Assembly (NCBI GenBank): GCA_021186555.1
Contig: JAJKFL010000039.1
Coordinates: forward strand, 24,601,733-24,665,732
Length of the DNA: 64,000 nt
DNA from: Reticulitermes speratus
Lineage: Eukaryota; Arthropoda; Insecta; Blattodea; Rhinotermitidae
Reading direction: 5' to 3'
Shown: piece after piece, positions 15,101 to 26,334 of the stretch
Layout: each line of letters opens with the position of its first letter
How positions within the stretch are numbered: the first letter of the stretch is position 1
The notes under the pieces: generated by a model
Seen by the model: only the letters and a program-made list of their open reading frames with translations
The model's database searches: none
Told to the model about the DNA's origin: nothing
Made by a program: the position numbers and the translations under genes

Positions 15101-18100
15101 TCCAGACTGGCTCTTGATTCCACCCAGCTTTATATTGTATGGGTACCAGGAACTCTTATTCCATACACTTCTAGTACCAAGGTTAAAAATGCATGTATAC
15201 ATCCTTCCACTTCCCCATATTCCTTCACAGTGTGGTCCCTAATAAAGCACAGGGACAGCTTTGTATCTTTATAAGTCATTACTTTATGTGGCATGGAAAA
15301 ATAAGACACAGTAAGCCACACTGAACATTCAAATTAAAAGTTTTGCATGAAATGTATCTTTGAAATAATTTAAACTGTCAGCCATCTGTCTTCCAAGCAT
15401 CTGGAGTTTCTAACATCTTTCTGCACCTTATTAGTGCAGTGACTGACCCAGTGAAAATTAAACATAGCAAAATAGACAGATAAAAGAATAGTACTATTCA
15501 GTCCTTCTGTATGTTGTGTTGTGTGTGTGACACTGGAATTTGAGATTGGGACAAACAAAGGTACTATTTTGCACATCACTGGATGAGAAACCTTGACATG
15601 CTGTGTTCTGCTTCTGTTTGTACTTAAAACTGTGTTAACTATGTCTTAAGTTGGTGTTGTTGAAAATGGATTTGTAATTTCTATCTGAGAATAAATAGCT
15701 GGCATCAGTTGTAATTATATTTCTTTTTACTCATCTTAGCTCTTCTCACATATTAATGTTAAACACTCATTACCATGATAATGTTTGCTACTGTTGCAGT
15801 TAATTTGGTTTTTTGCAGCTGCAGTTAGTAATGAAACAAGGTCTGGTTGAAATAACCACAACTGGATTAATATCTGATTTTGATGATGCTACACTGATCA
15901 CACGTGAAGAAGTTGAGAGTGTAAATGAGCTGGTTAAAGTAAGTACGTTTTACACAAAGATAACTGGTGACAGGATTGAGTGGAAACTTAATAAAAAGTA
16001 TGTGCTTTTATGAAATATATTTGCTGACCTTCAAAATTTTCTTCTTGTATTTCAGAATACTGGACCCATATTACTTCCCAGTTACCAATTATTTATTTAA
16101 AAATGTTTGTTTGCCTTCCGAGTGTAGTGCATGTTTTAGACAAGCAGCATTTAGTCTGACTCTGGACAGAGAATTAATTATGTCCTGTAACTCCTTCGTT
16201 AAGGACACTTCTAGGACTTGAATGAAATATTTATGCTCTTACAAAGTGTTTTAACTCTTATACAATACTTTTCTGTTTGTGGTTTTTGCAAATTAACCTA
16301 TACAGACCGTGACTGCAGAGTGAAATATCAATATATTGCCTACTAAACTGTAATCTGTAGTTGCTCAAATGTAAGTTACTTTATAAAATGCAGTTACAAT
16401 TAGTCAGGATTTGAATGAAGGAAAATATAATGTATTATATGAACATGTTATACCAGTATGCATCAGTTGAAATAGACATTCTACTCGGCATTCTCATGTT
16501 CCTGTAACTTTTAGTTTAGATTTTTACTATCAGAAATAAGAACAACACAGCAGAAAATTTTAAAAAATTAAATGTGATCAGTCACTGTGTGGACTCCTTC
16601 TTCCTTTATTTGTTGCAAAAGTTCAATCTGTACACGAGGAGAATGTTTCAGAAGTTATGTAAGCGAAATGTTAATCATAAACACATTGTGACAGAGCTAA
16701 TTGAAATTTCTTATTTGGCATCTACGTTGAAAGGAGGGCAATTTAATTTTAGCCCTTGCCTGTTCACTAAATTCCTACTTCATATTAAGGTCAAAGCAAA
16801 CTTCATCAGTCATTTATGAGGAAAGTACTACTTGCCATACACACAAAAAGAGAGAGAGAGAGCTATAGGACCCAAAATACAAATCTGGTTTACCTGAAAC
16901 ACTTGCTGATATGATGTATATTTTGATGTGTTAATGATACATGCCCCTGTATTTTGACTTTTAATTCGCAATCTACGTTATACAATTTTATGATTTTATG
17001 CACTGTAATGATGCTACTCTTTAGTAGCCATGTTAACAAAATATTTACATTTGGAATAAAGGACGACAAAGACCAAGGAGGGACACAAATCTGCCAAGAA
17101 TACATTGTAAAACTCTTGTTACAAAATATCATGTTTTACAGCATATGGTTGAGAATAGTGTATCAAGACTCCACTGCTAATGGTTTAACATACTGCTACT
17201 GTAACAAATCTTTTCAGAAAGCTGGCAACCAAAAGCTAGCAGCAATGCAAAGAGCAACCAACTTGCATCGAAGTATTATTATTAAAGAATGGGAACATAA
17301 AAAGCTAAAGATGGAGATTGAGGACCTTCAAGATCATCTTCTTAACCTACAATCTATGAAGGTAGAAAAAAAGGGTCTAATAATTGTGTATTTTGTCACA
17401 GTTAGTAACAGCAACATGAAACAGTACAGTCAGTCCTTGCTTCGTGATGGAGATAAACGTTCTGAAATGTCACTCATACAAACTTTTATATGGATGTGCT
17501 ACCCTCTCCTTGGCTAATCATCTGAATATGAAATTGAACATCAGAAATCTTCTGAACAAAATCAGTGCCCTGCATGTTTTTCATTTCAGGAAATCAAATT
17601 ATTGGTTAATAATTTTTGGTCATTTGAGAATGTAACCTACAATTACAACAATGCACTTCCGAGAACTAGCAACTGTCTCCAGGCTCATATCAGTGTTCCG
17701 TATTACTTCTTGAGCGGCAGGACCATAAAAGCAAATCCACATGATTTATCCATTTCCACAAGTAACACAACTGACCATAAAATTGTGTGTATACAATGTG
17801 AACTGGTTAATGTAGCTATAAACCACTTCTTACAGGTAACAAGAGATATTAAAATGTTTCTTGGTAAGCAGGCTAATGGCACAGAAGAAGACAAGAGCAT
17901 TCTTTCAATTGAATGGGAGGTTGCTGTGCTTAAAAGGGTAAGATGGCAGCTAGAATACTGCCGCTGAGAGTGTGGCCAAACTTGAGGGATGTGTTCTAAG
18001 AGGTCATCTGGATCAGAACTATTGTATAAATACATGTATAGCTTTGATTCAAGAACATTATCAAGCATACTGTAACCATTTGATGCTCTGTTTGTCCCTC

Positions 18101-20831
18101 TTTGCTGGTGCAGTTATGTTTTGTTACACGGACGTGTTATTCAAAATGCCATTTAACATTCGCAAATGAGGAATATGTAAATTCAAACTAATTTTACAAT
18201 GTGCACAGAATTTTGATGGAGAGTGGTTCCTTCCCATGAATGAATGCAGAATGTAGGCAACCACAGCTTGGGGGAGACAACGTTCTGGATGCAATGCAGC
18301 GAAGCCCTTGTACCACATACAATGTATGCAGAATTCCCATGAGGACTGGTACTGCACTGACACAGGCGTGGAAGATTTTGCAGCAATGGCTTTATCTGTA
18401 TCACCTCCAAAGAACACAAAACCTTTTACCTGGTCATCACACCAGTCACATACTTTTGTGAAGGCTGCAGCTATGGCTAAAAACACTGCATGGCATTGTT
18501 CATCGATGAGGCTTAATTTACACATGACAGTATTAACAATACAAGGAATTATCACTCTTGTGCACAGCCAAATCCTAAAATAATTTTCAACAGAGGTTTT
18601 TCATAGACGAATGATGTGAATACTACAAAACTATGTACTTGCACAACATTTACACCTACTTGTTACAGGAATTTTCTATATAATGAACTACAACTTTATT
18701 GAGAGGATTTGCTTCTTGCAACAAGATAATGTCACAGAGCACCGCTGCATTTTGGAAGAGGGGTTACAGAGTAAATGAAAGAAAATTACTTGTATCAAGA
18801 GATGTGGATAGGAAGAGGTAAACTTGTGACATGGCCAGCCCAATCACTCAACTTAAACCCTTTTAAGATTTCTTCCTTTGGGTTTCATGAAATCTTGGGT
18901 GAACCATGATGGTAAGCCAGAAAAATGGCGGCAACTGGCAGAATGCAAAACTGAAGTCATAAGAAATAAAATGGAATTGAACAATGAATGGAGTGACACC
19001 ACTCAGCATGCATGCAACCATATGGTTCTTGTTTTGAAGATCTGATTTATCTGTAAATGTGTAAGTTATACTGCTAAAGATTAACTGAAAATTTATTTTA
19101 TACTCATATTCATCATTATGGTACAGTGGTCCTTAACTTGATAATGGTGCAAAACTGACCTTCAGTTCATACAACACTTTTTGTTCCAAATTACCTCTCG
19201 ACACACTTCTGAAGTTTGTCTAACTTGTCACAGAATATTCTATGTAGTGTAAATTTTATGTTAGTCTCACCGTATATTTTACGATTCAAAGTTTAAAAAC
19301 CCAATATAATACATATTAAAGTGAAAGTGAAGTGCATTCTGTTGGTTTTTTAAACTTTCTATGTAGTGTACTTTAATAATTGGTTTACAGGAATGAAACT
19401 GTTGTGGTTGCATGATACCACTGTAGCTTGCATCTAGTTACTGTACTTCCATCTCACACTCTAATTTATGTAACAAAGACAGCACGAGACTAGCAGTTTC
19501 AGAAATGTCAGCCAAAGACCCCTCACATCAGAATAATTTACATGCGCTATCTGAAGTCTGTTCACATTATTTCCCATAATCCTGTACATCCAAATGACTG
19601 TTGAGACGTAACCTCACCAATGGCCACAATTGCATACTATCCATTTTTACTTCATATTAGGTAGTCACAGACTACAAGACTAAAATGTAGCTGTGTGAAG
19701 GGCATAATGAGCAACTGTGTTCATTTGTTTTTCCTTTTGTCAGTCATATGAGAAAACAATAGAAGAAATTGAGGAGCAACTGGACGATTTAGACAAGAAG
19801 ATCAGTACACAAACGAAAGAAAATCAAAAGTTGGACACTAAAGTTGCAAGTCTCAGTGTAGATGTTAATGAGCAACAATTACTTCGAGATTTGGAATGTG
19901 AATCAAGACAAACTGAAGCTGCAAAACAGAGGTGAGGTCTAAGCTTAACATAGAATTAGATTAATTCTGTGAAAACTGTAGTCAGTTTCAAAAGGGTTTT
20001 ATTTGGTACAATTTTGAAAGTAATATGTTTGCCAACTGTAAATTATTTTATTCACCAGCAAATTAATAAGATAAAAAGTAACTCTGACTTTATGGCAACT
20101 GGGTAATGCTATAAAGTACAAACATAGTACAACAAACCCTCACCACTTGCAGGGGTCACATTAATGAAAATTCCTGCAAGAGGTAAAACCACAATGCTCA
20201 AAGTTAAGACCTTATGAATGGGTTTAGAGAAACCCAAGGCATACAAAATATGATTTTATGTAAGCAACTGATTAATAAACACAAACATGTAGTTGTTATT
20301 TACTGGAAAGATGCCAGTGGTCCTGGCTGAAAGTTGTCAGGGTGATTGAACGCCATAGAGTACATGGTTTAGGGTGATAAAGAAGACTTCTGTCATCAGG
20401 CATTAAAGTAAACACAGGTTTCTACAGTTTGGCACATTATGAGGATCTGGCTTGAATGTCTGGACTAGTGGGGTAGGAACTCCTCACCACTTTTAACACC
20501 TGATGACATAAACAGATTCATGTTCCCAAGTGTGTCTGGAGAAACCTAGTATGATGGACAACATAGATACTAGTGACATTTATTGCAATAACTTTCACAG
20601 ACCTTTAGACTGTGAGCCATACAAGTTCTTCCCAAAACAACTACAATTGCTGTGCAGCTTTGAACAATTTTTTATGTTAACTCATAACAATTCTGTTTCA
20701 GGATGGCAGCCATTGTTAGGCGCAGTCAATTAGTAGCTACAATTAAAAAACAACATACTGAAATGTTAGTTCTACAAACAGAATTGGAATCACTACGTTT
20801 GAAAACTTATCCCACTCTCACAAGGCATTAA
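130..20831 (+). CDS. CFAP43: Cilia- and flagella-associated protein 43, 3' part (17 exons)
   Basis: Partial gene: the N-terminal WD-repeat exons lie before the window. Exons, all GT-AG with matching phases: 130-239, 966-1087, 2002-2232, 2879-3030, 5388-5619, 6400-6609, 9367-9561, 9758-9904, 10526-10680, 11689-11883, 13619-13850, 14770-14922, 15819-15938, 17218-17361, 17836-17937, 19744-19931, 20702-20831 (TAA). They encode 938 residues, largely charged coiled coil. Diagnostic family stretches are MMDGVLEV, NFKKEFPEV followed across a splice by FYRRRP, CRVRRLKVECE, KQGLVEI, EWEHKK.KMEIEDL, and a C-terminus reading ESLRLKTYPTL, close to the vertebrate CFAP43 end. Known role: with CFAP44 it forms the tether of the inner-arm dynein I1/f head on axonemal doublets. 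In insects this implies sperm or chordotonal-cilium expression (inference). No frameshift was seen in any exon. The acceptor at 9758 was preferred over one at 9705 because only it keeps phase. Confidence 0.9.
3061..3291. repeat. Dispersed foldback repeat, copy 1
   Basis: Inverted arms around TTCTGGGATATGACGCTGC on the left and its degenerate mirror on the right (GCGTCATACACCAGAAGAAT). The same arms recur at 4592-4825 and 42117-42262. It lies in a CFAP43 intron. Confidence 0.65.
4592..4825. repeat. Dispersed foldback repeat, copy 2
   Basis: Left arm TTTTCTGGGATGTGATGCTG, right arm mirrored near 4760-4790 (CAGCATCATATTCCAGAACA). Same family as 3061-3291. A partial arm is also seen at about 3975-4045. 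Confidence 0.65.
10388..10413 (+). repeat. (TG)n microsatellite
   Basis: About 12 TG units just upstream of a CFAP43 exon at 10526. Confidence 0.9.
12090..12650 (+). mobile_element. Transposable-element fragment, class not assigned
   Basis: Follows a (TAAC)n run. The local base composition is GC-richer than the surrounding intron. The + frame around 12364-12420 gives PKLEYHPLSAVRDCLFNVFA, a stretch I associate with repetitive arthropod sequence. No RT or transposase motif is visible. Confidence 0.4.
12849..12873 (+). repeat. (TA)n microsatellite before SINE
   Basis: About 11 TA units adjoining the tRNA-like SINE head. Confidence 0.85.
12871..13143 (+). mobile_element. tRNA-derived SINE, well-preserved copy
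   Basis: Begins after a (TA)n run. The polymerase III box A-like TAGTGTAGTCGG.. and box B-like GGGGATCGAATCCC form a tRNA-like head. An unrelated body follows (CCCGTCCAGACCGGCCCTGG, then GGGGGTAAAGTGGCCGGGGC), ending near CTAGGGTGAACTTTACC. It lies in a CFAP43 intron. A diverged sibling is at 43485-43760. Confidence 0.75.
18440..19020 (+). pseudogene. Tc1/mariner-like transposase remnant
   Basis: In a CFAP43 intron. IDEA.F-like motif near 18500, LQQDNVTEHRCILEEGL from 18716 (second catalytic Asp region), and WPAQSLNLNPF from 18832 (the WPAQSPDLNPIE motif preceding the last acidic residue) occur in order but in different frames with stops. Typical of a dead DDE/D element. Confidence 0.6.
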
Positions 20832-21226
20832 TTTAAAAGTATCACATTCTATTGCATTCAAATCACGTTACAAAGACATTATTTCACCTGTTCCAGCACA
20901 ATACCTACTTATTCATCTCTCTTTTGTGGAAACACATTGTGCAGTTTTCAACAGCAACTTTATAAACATTACTGGAAATATATTAAACCACAAGATAAGA
21001 TTGTTCATATATGCATCAAGTTATTTCCTCTCTATACAATTTTGTTTCCAGTTAATTCAAATGAAAAAATAGTTACTGTTATAGTATGGCACAGTTATGT
21101 ATAGGATGTTAACTGCGAATCAAGAATTAAGATATGCGGGAGAAGGCATAACCTCTGGAGATGCATCACATTTCACAACCTTCATAGTGGGTGTGATAAC
21201 TTAGCAGAATCTCTCTAGTTTTCTAA

Positions 21227-21257
21227 AATAAAGAACATGTTTGTAATTATGTTTATT
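21227..21257. promoter_or_regulatory. Facing polyadenylation signals of CFAP43 and SRp54
   Basis: AATAAA on the + strand at 21227-21232 lies about 400 bp after the CFAP43 stop. AATAAA on the - strand (TTTATT at 21252-21257) lies about 300 bp after the SRp54 stop. The two signals are 20 bp apart and point past each other, so the two mature 3' UTRs should overlap by a few tens of bases. Confidence 0.6.
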
Positions 21258-21552
21258 TCATTATGATATTGTTGCTTGGTACACAGAACAGTAACTAATT
21301 TGGACTTCAAGCTTGATAATGTTCTAAGTTTACAATACAACTACTATTTGACAACACTTTAAGCTACTTCTCAGTTATAACTAAACATTGTAAATGTAAT
21401 TGTAATAAGATTTGTGTGTTCCAAATTAGAAACCAAGCAGTAGTTATGATATCCCTTAATGAAATGTCAATATAATTCTACCCAGCCAAAGAACATTTAA
21501 TAGGATTTACAATCAAAACAAATTTTACAACCAGTTTTGTGTGATGATTAAA

Positions 21553-23621
21553 TTATGGTGAAGTTGAAATATCCATATCTTCAGTATTAGCCTGGTCATC
21601 ACTTGCATTCCTGTCTTCCCCAAAACTTCCATCTCCTTCACTCTGTTCACTGCCATCTTTATCATGATTATCATTATCAGCAGTATCAAATCCCTCTTCT
21701 TCTTCATCATAATTTCGGGGGACTTTAGTACCAGATGGTTTTTCACCTTCTCTCTCTAATATATCTTTCTTGTCTCGTTTCTTTCTCTCTTTTTCACTAT
21801 CCCTATCCTTCTTGTCTGACTCATGACTCTTTTCTTTGTCTCTCTTCCTATCACCATCACGCCTGCTTCTTGATCGACTTCTTGAACGTCTTCTTGATGG
21901 AGAATGTTTGCTGTGACCAGAACGAGATGGAGATTTACTTCTTCTTCTGGAACGAGAACTACTTCTGCGTCTGGATGGAGAATGACTTTTGCGCCTAGAA
22001 TGAGGACTCTTCCTACGGGAAGGTGATCTGCTCTTTTTCCTTGGTGGGGATCTACTCTTTCGACGTGTGGGGGAACGATGGCGAGACTTTGAAGGAGATC
22101 TTGAAGAGACTCTTGTAGACTTGGATTTCTCTCGAGAACTTTTATCTCTGTTCTTATCCTTGCTTTTCTCTTTTGATTTTTCTATATCTTTATCTTTCTC
22201 CTTGTCTGACTCACTGTCTTTTTTCCCTTCAGCAATTGGGGTTGCACTGCCTTCAGCAGATTCAATTTCAAGACTGGTTTCTTCCAACTTCCTTTCTGCA
22301 TCACCTTCCTTTTTAGCAGTCTCTTTCTTGGAGTCTTTCTCTTCCTTGTCATCTTTTTTCTCATCTTTCTTTTCTTCTTTCTTCTCATCTTTCTTATCCT
22401 TTTTGTCATCCTTTCTTTCCTTTTTATCATCCTTTTTATCCCTTGGTTTCTCATGACTCTTTGAGCTGGATTTTGATTTAGAATGAGATCGTCTTGATTT
22501 AGATCTTGAACGTCTCGTGCTATGAGATCGAGACCGTGAATGACTTCGACGACGATGACCTGAGCTTCTGGACCGTCTCTTCTGATCTCGTGATCGTGTA
22601 CGTGAGCGTTTGGATCTGGACCTTGATCTCCTTGATCTTGAACGAGAACGTCCCCTATTTCGGGACCGCCTCCTTGATCTTGATCTTGTCCGTCGACTAC
22701 GTGAATGAGACCTACGCCTTGAAGGTGATCGAGAGCGTCGAGAACGAGAACCACTACGACTTCTCTTTTTCTCTTTTGCAAGAAGCCCGATGACTGGATC
22801 TATGGCAGCAGATATCAGATTCTGGGCTTCCTTAACTCTAGACATGGCCTCTTCTATTTCTCTCTGAGCGGCTTCATTGCTTTTGGCCTGGGGTTTAACT
22901 ACTGCTTGTGTTGAGTGATAAACTTTAATGTCCTTACCATTCAGTTCTTTCCCATTCATTTGCAGTGCAGGAATTATGCTATTTTGGTCCGAGAATTCCA
23001 CTAATGCATAACGCTCTACATCACCTTCTCTAGTACAGAATCGAACATATTTTACCTCTCCGGCTGCACAATAGAAATCAATTATTTGCTGCGTTGAAAC
23101 TGAATTTTCAATCCCAGCCACAAGGAGAGTTCTACGTATCTCTTCTATCCGTCTACCATCCAAAGTTGCTGGAAGAGGTGGATATAGAGGTAATCCATTG
23201 GATGCCAGTCGGGGATCATGAGTTGTCACAACCTGATTAGGAGGGAGTCCTTCTAGCTGATTGGTTACATGTGGAGGAAGTTTTGGTTCTGCTGGAAAGA
23301 GGCCTGGTACCATTGTTCCTGATTAGTTAATTCCAAGGCTCTCTGTTCATCAGGAATTTCACCAGTTTGGAAAGGAACCACAATGAGGGCTCGATCTATG
23401 AAAACTGTGTTGGTCATATGCTGTGCCACTCCTACGCATACAGGATCATGAAATTTTACATAACATATTCGGGATTGAACAGGTACTGCTACATCACGTA
23501 TAGTTGGGTAAAGCCTTATATCTTCAATCTTTCCCAGATAGCCAAATAATGTTTGCATTTGATCCCGGGTGGCTTGAGGGGCAATATTTGTAATCTGCAC
23601 AACTTTGCTACTTCCAGTCAT
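21553..23621 (-). CDS. Srp54: SRp54/SREK1-type SR-rich splicing factor (one 1-nt frame break)
   Basis: Nuclear pre-mRNA splicing regulator. The coding region is one exon. An N-terminal RRM begins just after MTGSSK (VVQITNIAPQATRDQMQTLF, then SRICYVKF). After a linker comes EIRRTLLVAGIENS and a second RRM-like domain (EVKYVRF, YALVEFSDQN), then AQREIEEAMSRVKEAQNLIS, then about 330 residues of RS repeats broken by a Lys/Glu block, and an acidic tail ending MDISTSP. The order matches Drosophila SRp54 and human SREK1. The frame breaks near 23312: the RRM1 frame would run off into WYQASFQ, while the family continues with a GT(M/I)VPGL-like segment one base out of phase. One missing G in a GG run would restore this. 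Start chosen at 23621. A 5' UTR intron (about 23670-25893) places the promoter next to RpL26. This genomic intron argues against a retrocopy. Confidence 0.85.
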
Positions 23622-23669
23622 GGTGATAAAACTATGTAATGTACAGAAAAAGTCAGATGATAGGCATAC

Positions 23670-25893
23670 CTGAAATAAAATCAGAAAATATATAAATATA
23701 AATTCATACTTATTGTATGTATACGAATACAGGAAGACCAGTTTTACATTTTTCTAGCACAAACTCCAAAACATTTTCAAGGATGGTACTGAAATTCCCC
23801 TGCTCTGACCCAGAAAATGCCTTTCAGGTTAAATTTGCTCCATTTAATAAATTCCCTTTGTTTTCTCCCATGTCATACATTCTGCTCTGTGACCTGTCAT
23901 GTACATGCCACAGTGCAGTTATTGGTGTCTTCTGCATGTTTAACAATAATTAACATAAAATTAATATCATAACTGCAAGGCATTGGTTTTGTAGTTTTAG
24001 ATGCTGTTGTACCTTTCCTTTCACCGTGATAACCTATGATTTTTACAGAACACTTTGACTTTAATAATTTTGCCCTTCGAAATGATCTGTCAGTATATAA
24101 ATAATGCAACTGGAAGTGTAAAATAATGTACAATTATTGTAGCAGCTCTGTAACTATCTTTATTCATCTTACTGCAGCAGAGATAAAACCATTCACCCTA
24201 TTCCTATAAGATGTCTAACTCTGTGCGCAATTATATGGTGACACTCAATTTTTCTGATGACGACTTAGGAAAATATTCTTGTCTTATTAACGTAAATATG
24301 GTAAATGTGTGTGTCCCTCATTTCAGTTCCTGAATCAACAGACACTTTCAGGAAACCTGGTGTACAGTTTATGCCACTGGTGGCTGCCCAAATGCCCTAC
24401 TTTTTAATTTCCTACAATCAATGATAAAATATGGCAGGCATATGAACAATTTTCTTTGGCTTTCAGTTTGACAGTGGTAACTAATGAACTATTGAATCCC
24501 AGGCATGTACAGTTGAATTTGGTGCATGTAGTGTATTAACACTTCATAAAGTAGGAGACAGAAAATCTCTGAAGGGAACGTTCGGTAATTTCAATGAAAT
24601 CGTAGTCTGTCATACAGTAAATAAATTCTACACCACACATTACGACTGTCACTAAGGAAAATACACATAAGTGAAACACACAACATACTTCCAAGGAAGC
24701 ATACGAATATTATGGAAAATTTGTCATGCATTGGGTGTTTGGGAGAGGACTAAAAACAAACTCTGATGCAGTATTACAATGTAGGAGCACTAACAGTCTC
24801 TTATTTGTGAGCTATTCATAAATACAGGAATCAAGGTCACCCAGTAGTGTACATGGATGAAATATACATTCTTGGACCACATATTCTGGCCAGCAGTTAA
24901 CTTGATCCCTGTTAGTGTGGGGGTGAACAGCTTAGCTGGCAAGAGGGGAAAGCACAATGCAAGCAGCTCCAACCATTTTTTGTCCATTGCAAAAACATTA
25001 TCGTATGACTCACATGACTCTTCAGTTGCTTTTAAACACTAGAGCGAAGTAGAGTTTGACGTGCAGTCTCCCTTGCTTTATCAACTGTCCTAGCGGTTTT
25101 ATAATGGTATCTAAAATCACATTGCGATAAACAATGTACTCAATGTACAATGTACGAGTACAATAAAATTACAATATTTAACTTTGTATACTTTGGAATT
25201 CTAATAGTTTAATCACTTTAATAAGGGAGACAAAATAACTAGATTAGCTGTTGGCTTTATACTCCTTTATTCTGAATAACTCCCTGATGATGGTACACCG
25301 GTGCCGAAACATGTAGGAGTTGTATATTGTGTCAGGCTGTATTTTGTTGAGTGCATAAGTTGATGTATTAATTATAAGAATATTCACGGTATGAATAACA
25401 TAAAATTCGTCAAGCGGTTTAATCGATGATACTAGATCACAGACAACGCAGTCTACACAAAAGGCGTGTTTTACTTCGTATAGAACGCCTACAAAGCGTC
25501 GTCGAACAACGCCAATCCGCACCAGTATTACACGGCACGACTGGAGCTGAACAGTGACAATGTATGCTTGGAATTCCATGCATAGCTATTATTTTAATAC
25601 TTACACTTACCAAAGATTAATTTTTTATAATACCACAAGTATGAACACTCCACAGATCCAAAACTGATGTCGGCACAAAACCAACCTAGAACCAAAACAA
25701 CGCTTTTGCTATCACTTCTGCTGTAAACACTAGCAAGGCTGCAAATCTTACACTAACAAACGCTTAATAACGATAGCTGTTATAAACAACTGACGGACAT
25801 CACAAATCAAATAAATCAAAATTCCTAAAGAGTAATAAAAACGGCAATAACAGTCGCACTATCATGTTTGTACTAAATGTGTATTTAACATAC
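23670..25893 (-). other. 5' UTR intron of the SRp54 gene
   Basis: On the minus strand an acceptor (polypyrimidine run, then TTTCAG) ends at 23670, 48 bp above the start codon. A strong donor (CAG then GTATGT) sits at 25893. The interval has no conserved ORF. It contains one well-formed hammerhead-like motif (25278-25321). Confidence 0.55.
25278..25321 (+). ncRNA. Hammerhead ribozyme candidate (best copy)
   Basis: Helix I: AACTCC (25278-25283) pairs fully with GGAGTT (25316-25321). Box CTGATGA (25284-25290). Helix II with GG..CC ends (25291-25305), with one extra T before it. GAAA (25306-25309). Helix III is only ACA/TGT, self-complementary without a loop. The predicted cleavage site follows GTA at 25315. 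This is the full type-I hammerhead layout with a minimal helix III, as in small hammerheads of Penelope-like elements, some of which act as dimers. Confidence 0.65.
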
Positions 25894-25894
25894 C

Positions 25895-26109
25895 TGAATT
25901 CGACCTAGGGTGAAAGTTTGTTGGGTGCAATGACAATTTTGTACCCCATGTTGGCATAGTTCAGTTGTGTATCACAGATCACACTTTCATCCAGCGTCCG
26001 ACAGTTACACAAATGGTGTTTCTGAACAACATAGTATTGCCCCATCATGCATCACGGTGTCACGGAACGTTCCTTGGCGTTCGCTGCAGTGACGTGTGTT
26101 TGGTTGTAG
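25895..26109. promoter_or_regulatory. Divergent SRp54 / RpL26 promoter region
   Basis: The SRp54 5' UTR exon ends at 25894 on the minus strand. The RpL26 leader ends at a donor at 26109/26110 on the plus strand. Both transcription starts must therefore lie in this roughly 215-bp interval. Short pyrimidine stretches near 26065-26090 could supply the TOP start typical of ribosomal protein genes, but no start site can be fixed from sequence alone. Confidence 0.5.
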
Positions 26110-26334
26110 GTGAGTGGTGTTTTGCGTGTGAAAATATTCCACATGCATCTGTGTATCTATTCAGTATATGGCAATTCTTTGATTTGTACACTTGACGAAT
26201 GGAAGTTATTTATGTACTAATGCTAAGAATGTCGATATGTCGTGGATATATGTTGTCTGTGGTGAATTTCTTTTATTACATGCCGTGTTTCAGGTTGGTT
26301 GTGCAGACCGCACTGTATCGCGTAAGTGGTAGGG

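Noticed and set aside
17602..18068. 121-codon ORFs on both strands
   Set aside because: They cover a real 102-bp CFAP43 exon (17836-17937). The remainder is intron.
18124..18555. 143-codon minus-strand ORF
   Set aside because: No family recognised. It overlaps the plus-strand transposase remnant, which explains the region better.
22182..22781. Long minus-strand ORF (199 codons) and + strand ORFs in 21735-22793
   Set aside because: Off-frame shadows of the repetitive RS and Lys/Glu codons of SRp54.
26326..26334. Upstream in-frame ATG of RpL26
   Set aside because: L26 proteins start at the next methionine (MKLN/MKFN). The extra three codons are not conserved.
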